Of a stretch of DNA of 64,000 bases, positions 60,478 through 64,000 are shown in pieces. Each line of letters starts with the position of its first letter. Positions within the stretch are counted from its first letter, which is position 1. The notes beneath the pieces were generated by a model. The model did no database searches and had not been told where the DNA came from. It saw only the letters and a program-made list of their open reading frames with translations. Source of the stretch: Stigmatella erecta (lineage in GTDB: Bacteria > Myxococcota > Myxococcia > Myxococcales > Myxococcaceae); assembly GCF_900111745.1 (NCBI RefSeq), contig NZ_FOIJ01000017.1:62001-126000 (forward strand). Direction: 5' to 3'. A program made the translations under genes and the position numbers.

Positions 60478-63400
60478 ATGCGCCAGACATTCGGCTGGAT
60501 AATGGCAACGTTTCTTTTCTTTGCAGCAGAAGGAAGGGCCAGCGAAGAGACGCCGGAGGCGCGGCTTACAGATGCTCAGGCGAACTTTGATAATGCAACA
60601 AAGCTCATGGACGCGGGCAAATATCCCGAGGCCCTTACACAAGCGAAGCATGCGCTCTCGATCAGGGAGACCGTCCTTGGGGATACCCATCCTGACGTCG
60701 CCAGTTGCCTGAATCTGGTGGGGAACCTTTTTCGGCTCAACGGGGAGCTCGCCCATGCTGAGCCTTTCTACCGGCGGGCTCTGGCCATCCGTGAGGCTTT
60801 CCTCAGCAGGACCCATCCCCTCGTCGCCGCCTCTCTCAATAACCTTGCCAGCTTCTACTATGAGCAGGGGATGTATGACCGGGCGGAGCCCCTCCATCAG
60901 CGGGCTCTGGCCATCCGTGAGGCTTCCCTCGGCAAGAACCATCCCGACGTCGCCACGTCTCTCAACAACCTTGCCAGCCTTTACTATGAGCAGGGGTTGT
61001 ATGGCCGGGCGGAGCCCCTCCATCAGCGGGCTCTGGCCATCCGAGAAGCCTCCCTCGGCAAGTACCATCCCGACGTTGCCGCCTCTCTCAACAACCTCGC
61101 CAATCTCTACGCTGATCAGGGTTTGTACGACCGGGCGGAGCCCCTCTACCAACGGGCCCTGGCCATCCGCGAGGCCTCCCTCGGAAAAAGCCATCCCAGC
61201 GTCGCCACTTCTCTCACTAACCTCGCCCGCCTTTACGCTCAGCATGAGTTGTACAACCGGGCGGAGCCCCTCTACCAGCGGGCTCTGGCCATCCGCGAGG
61301 CCTCCCTCGGCAAGAGCCATCCCGACGTCGCCACCTCTCTCCACAACCTCGCGCTCCTCTACTCTGTGCAGGGACTGTACGACCGGGCGGAGCCTCTCTT
61401 TCAGCGATCCCTGACCATCCGTGAGGCCTCCTTTGGCAGGCACCATCCCCTCGTCGCCGCCTCTCTCGACAGCCTCGCCAACATCTATTATGAGCAGGGG
61501 TTGTATGACCGTGCGAAATCCCCCTACCAGTGGGCTCTAGCCATCCGCGAGGCCTCCCTCGGCAAGTACCATCCCCTCGTCGCCGCCTCCCTCAATAACC
61601 TCGCTCGCCTCTACTCTGCGCAGGGATTGTACAAGCAAGCGGAGCCCCTCTTCCAGCGAGCTCTGGCCATCCGCGAGGCTTCTCTCGGCAAGCACCATCC
61701 CTTTGTCGCCGTCTCCCTCAACAACCTCGCCAGCCTCTACGCTGACCAGGGTTTGTATGGCCGGGCGGAGCCCCTCCACCAGCGGGCTCTGGCCATCCGT
61801 GAGGCCTCCCTTGGCAAAAGCCATCCTAACGTCGCCACCTCTCTCACTAACCTCGCCAGCCTCTACGCTGCCCAGGGTTTGTATGGCCGGGCAGAGCCCC
61901 TCCACCAGCGGGCTCTGGCCATCCTTGAGGCCTCCTTCGGCAAGCACCATCCCCTCGTCGCCGCCTCTCTCGACAGCCTCGCCAGCCTCTACGCTGCCCA
62001 GGGTTTGTATGGCCGGGCGGAGCCCCTCTACCAGCGGGCTCTGGCCATCCGTGAGGGTTCCCTCAGCAAGCACCATCCCGACCTCGCCACCGCCCTCAAC
62101 AACCTCGCCAGCCTCCACTCTGAGCAGGGTTTGTATGACCGGGCGGAACCCCTCTACCAGCGGGCTCTGGCCATCCGCGAGGCTTCCCTCCGCAGGAACC
62201 ATCCTCTCGTCGCCGACTCTCTCAATAACCTCGCAAACCTCTACTCTGTACAGGGTTTTTATGACCGGGCGGAGCCCCTCCATCAGCAGGCTCTAGCCAT
62301 CCGCGAGGCCGCCCTCGGCAAGCACCATCCCGATCTCGCCACGTCTCTCAACAACCTCGCCATCCTCTACTATGAGCAGGGTTTGTATGACCGTGCGCAA
62401 CCCCTCTACCAGCGGGCTCTGGCCATTCGTGAGGCCTCTCTCGGCAAGCACCATCCCGACGTCGCCGCCTCTCTCCATAACCTCGCTAGCCTCTACGCTG
62501 CTCAGGGTTTTTATAACCGGGCGGAACCTCTCTTCCAGCGCTCGCTATCTCTCAGGGAGACGTCTCTCGGCAACAATCACCCTGAACTCGCTAAATCTCT
62601 CAACGATTTCGGCAAACTGCGTCTGATCCAGCATCGCCTTTATGACGCGTTACTGCTCTTCTCCCGTTCCTTCTCCATCTCCGAGCGCCGCCTTCGCCAT
62701 GAGGCTCTCGACTTCTCCGAGTCCCGCCTCTCCGATTTCCTTTCCCACCTGCGCAATAACGGGCAAGGGCTTTATTCTCTGCTACGCGCCTACCCCCAGG
62801 ACGCTCGCGTTCAACGCCTCGCCCTCAGCGCCGCTCTCCTTCTCAAGGGCCGTTCCGTCTCCGAGACCGCCGCCATCTCTCGCACCCTCTACGTCAGCAT
62901 GGCTCCTGAAGATCGCGATACTTTCGAGCGCCTCCGGGACCTGCGCACCCAACTGGCCTCTCTCTCCTTCTCAGGCCCGGGCGCTCTCTCTCCGGAAGTT
63001 TACCAACAGCGCCTTCACTCCCTTACCCAGGAGGGTGACGCGCTCGAAGCGGAATTGGCTAAAACCTCTGTTCCCTTTCGATCTCTCGCCGCTCTTCCTT
63101 CCCCCGACAACATCATCGACCACGTCTCCTCTTCACTTCCCAAGGACGCTGCGCTCGTCGAATTCATCGCTTACAACGATATCCCCTTGACTCGCAATGG
63201 CAGCCACCTGCGCTACCTGGCTCTGGTTCTCTTCCCGGATGCTTCTATCCGCGCTGTCGACTTGGGCCCTGCTTCTCCCATTGACCAAGCCGTCTCTCGC
63301 CTTCGTGATGCTCTGGCGGACAAAGACGCCTCCTTCCTCACCGCTTCTCAGCAACTCTACCGAAGCGCCTTTGAACCTCTGCGGCCCCTGCTCGGAGCTA

Positions 63401-64000
63401 CCCGCCACATCTTCCTTTCTACTGACGGTCAGCTCAGCCTCGTCCCCTTCGCCGCGCTCCACGATGGCCACGCCTTCCTCCTAGACTCCTTCGACTTCTC
63501 CTATCTCACTTCCGGCCGTGAGTTACTGCCTCGTCCCCTGGACAGCGCTCCCGCCTCTTCCGTCTTTGTCTTCGCCGACCCTGACTTCTCTTCTTCCTTC
63601 TCTCCGGCGCCTTCTGGCCCGCTACCTTCCTCTCCTCCCTCCGAAGCTCTGGAGCGCTTCTTCTCCCTGCCTCCCTCCAACTTGGACAGAAGCGCCTGGG
63701 TTCCTCTTCCCGGCTCTCGTCTAGAAGCTCACGCCATTCAACGCCTGCTTCCTCAGGCTCAGCTCTTCCTCGGCCCAGAGGCTTCCAAGCAGCGGCTGCT
63801 CAACCTTCCGACCCCGGGCATTCTTCACTTGGCCACCCACGGCTTCTTTCTTGGCAATTCCTCTTCCTCTTCCTCCGAGTCTCGGGGCCTGGCCTTCGTC
63901 AATTCGTTGAGCAGTGCTCCCCCTCCCCAGGCAGAGCCTCTGCTCAACTCCGGCCTCGTCTTGGCGGGCGCCCTCGCCACGGCTCCGCCCTCTCTTCCTG
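60478..64000 (+). CDS. TPR-CHAT protein (caspase-like), partial at window end
   Basis: At least 1174 residues, running off the window. A signal-like N-terminus (MRQTFGWIMATFLFFAAEG) is followed by about 16 TPR units of 42 residues (kinesin-light-chain type: ALAIREASLGKxHPDVATSLNNLA...LYxRAEPLYQR) from about residue 50 to 720. A helical linker follows, then a CHAT domain with LSLVPFAALHDG, SYLTSGRELLPRPL and LHLATHGFFLGNS, which holds the catalytic His. The catalytic Cys lies beyond the edge. CHAT enzymes are separase/caspase-like proteases often activated through TPR sensing. ATG at 60478 with GGAAGGGAAGTGAG upstream. Codon use is T-richer than in flanking genes, suggesting recent arrival. 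Confidence 0.9.
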   Translation, partial: MRQTFGWIMATFLFFAAEGRASEETPEARLTDAQANFDNATKLMDAGKYPEALTQAKHALSIRETVLGDTHPDVASCLNLVGNLFRLNGELAHAEPFYRRALAIREAFLSRTHPLVAASLNNLASFYYEQGMYDRAEPLHQRALAIREASLGKNHPDVATSLNNLASLYYEQGLYGRAEPLHQRALAIREASLGKYHPDVAASLNNLANLYADQGLYDRAEPLYQRALAIREASLGKSHPSVATSLTNLARLYAQHELYNRAEPLYQRALAIREASLGKSHPDVATSLHNLALLYSVQGLYDRAEPLFQRSLTIREASFGRHHPLVAASLDSLANIYYEQGLYDRAKSPYQWALAIREASLGKYHPLVAASLNNLARLYSAQGLYKQAEPLFQRALAIREASLGKHHPFVAVSLNNLASLYADQGLYGRAEPLHQRALAIREASLGKSHPNVATSLTNLASLYAAQGLYGRAEPLHQRALAILEASFGKHHPLVAASLDSLASLYAAQGLYGRAEPLYQRALAIREGSLSKHHPDLATALNNLASLHSEQGLYDRAEPLYQRALAIREASLRRNHPLVADSLNNLANLYSVQGFYDRAEPLHQQALAIREAALGKHHPDLATSLNNLAILYYEQGLYDRAQPLYQRALAIREASLGKHHPDVAASLHNLASLYAAQGFYNRAEPLFQRSLSLRETSLGNNHPELAKSLNDFGKLRLIQHRLYDALLLFSRSFSISERRLRHEALDFSESRLSDFLSHLRNNGQGLYSLLRAYPQDARVQRLALSAALLLKGRSVSETAAISRTLYVSMAPEDRDTFERLRDLRTQLASLSFSGPGALSPEVYQQRLHSLTQEGDALEAELAKTSVPFRSLAALPSPDNIIDHVSSSLPKDAALVEFIAYNDIPLTRNGSHLRYLALVLFPDASIRAVDLGPASPIDQAVSRLRDALADKDASFLTASQQLYRSAFEPLRPLLGATRHIFLSTDGQLSLVPFAALHDGHAFLLDSFDFSYLTSGRELLPRPLDSAPASSVFVFADPDFSSSFSPAPSGPLPSSPPSEALERFFSLPPSNLDRSAWVPLPGSRLEAHAIQRLLPQAQLFLGPEASKQRLLNLPTPGILHLATHGFFLGNSSSSSSESRGLAFVNSLSSAPPPQAEPLLNSGLVLAGALATAPPSLP
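60640..62670 (+). repeat. 126-base TPR coding repeats in the CHAT gene
   Basis: About 16 units of 126 bases (42 residues) begin with GCTCTGGCCATCCG or a close variant, for example at 60777, 60903, 61029 and 61155, and continue to about 62670. DNA identity between units is high in the ALAIREASLGK and RAEPLYQR parts. Variation concentrates at the residues after HP and in the loop YxxQGLY. Confidence 0.93.

Overview
The window is high-GC DNA of a myxobacterium, most likely of the Cystobacterineae (Stigmatella/Cystobacter/Myxococcus relatives). The evidence is an AglZ gliding-motility protein, an ExbB plus two ExbD set of the AglX/AglV type, several eukaryotic-like Ser/Thr kinases, a double-CXXCG family fragment, an ADYC-domain protein and a TPR-CHAT protein. 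Genes are packed tightly, with many 1-4 base stop/start overlaps.

Layout. Positions 1-1991 hold accessory material: the end of an unidentified gene overlapping a TsiV-like (DUF3396) immunity gene, a truncated double-CXXCG gene and a duplicated kinase tail. Positions 1991-8472 are a signalling block: a membrane-tethered kinase, then a 1321-residue zinc finger/kinase/STAND-NTPase/FGE-like fusion divergent from an ECF-type sigma factor. Positions 8448-14172 mix an ADYC protein, a 56-residue Cys-ended peptide, a MOSC protein, a GmrSD-like restriction gene, a small lipoprotein, xerC and a DcrB-like gene. Positions 14305-34177 are mostly minus strand and core-like: trmFO with a propeller lipoprotein, the ExbB/ExbD motor genes, topA, dprA, LysM and CpoB-like envelope genes, pgeF, an SGNH hydrolase, a DegP/HtrA protease, a GH57 enzyme and a DUF4912 repeat protein. 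Two plus-strand genes interrupt the run: a DksA-type gene and a heme-motif diguanylate cyclase.

Positions 34308-41132 carry a glycosyltransferase with a long acidic tail and aglZ. Positions 41196-53318 are mixed housekeeping: MoxR ATPase, branched-chain aminotransferase, a second AAA ATPase, a degenerate Fic protein, endonuclease IV, DHH phosphoesterase, cysteine desulfurase, a kinase-TPR pair, 6S RNA with 5-formyltetrahydrofolate cyclo-ligase, and tyrS. Positions 53404-59818 hold an EndoU-like secreted protein, an unusual 2OG-Fe(II) oxygenase/WD40 fusion, rlmE, two small genes, phosphofructokinase and a class A beta-lactamase. After a decayed stretch with an IS5-type transposase remnant, the window ends inside a TPR-CHAT gene with about 16 TPR units and codon use unlike its neighbours.

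Functional links. The ExbB/ExbD genes and aglZ point to the gliding and envelope-energy machinery. The LysM, CpoB-like and PgeF genes next to them suit an envelope locus. The best candidates for undescribed biology are the oxygenase/WD40 fusion, the sigma factor with its four-module kinase, the Cys-ended small peptide beside the MOSC gene, and the repeat-bearing DUF4912 and CHAT proteins. Start choices come from ribosome-binding sites and overlaps seen by eye. No database search was run.
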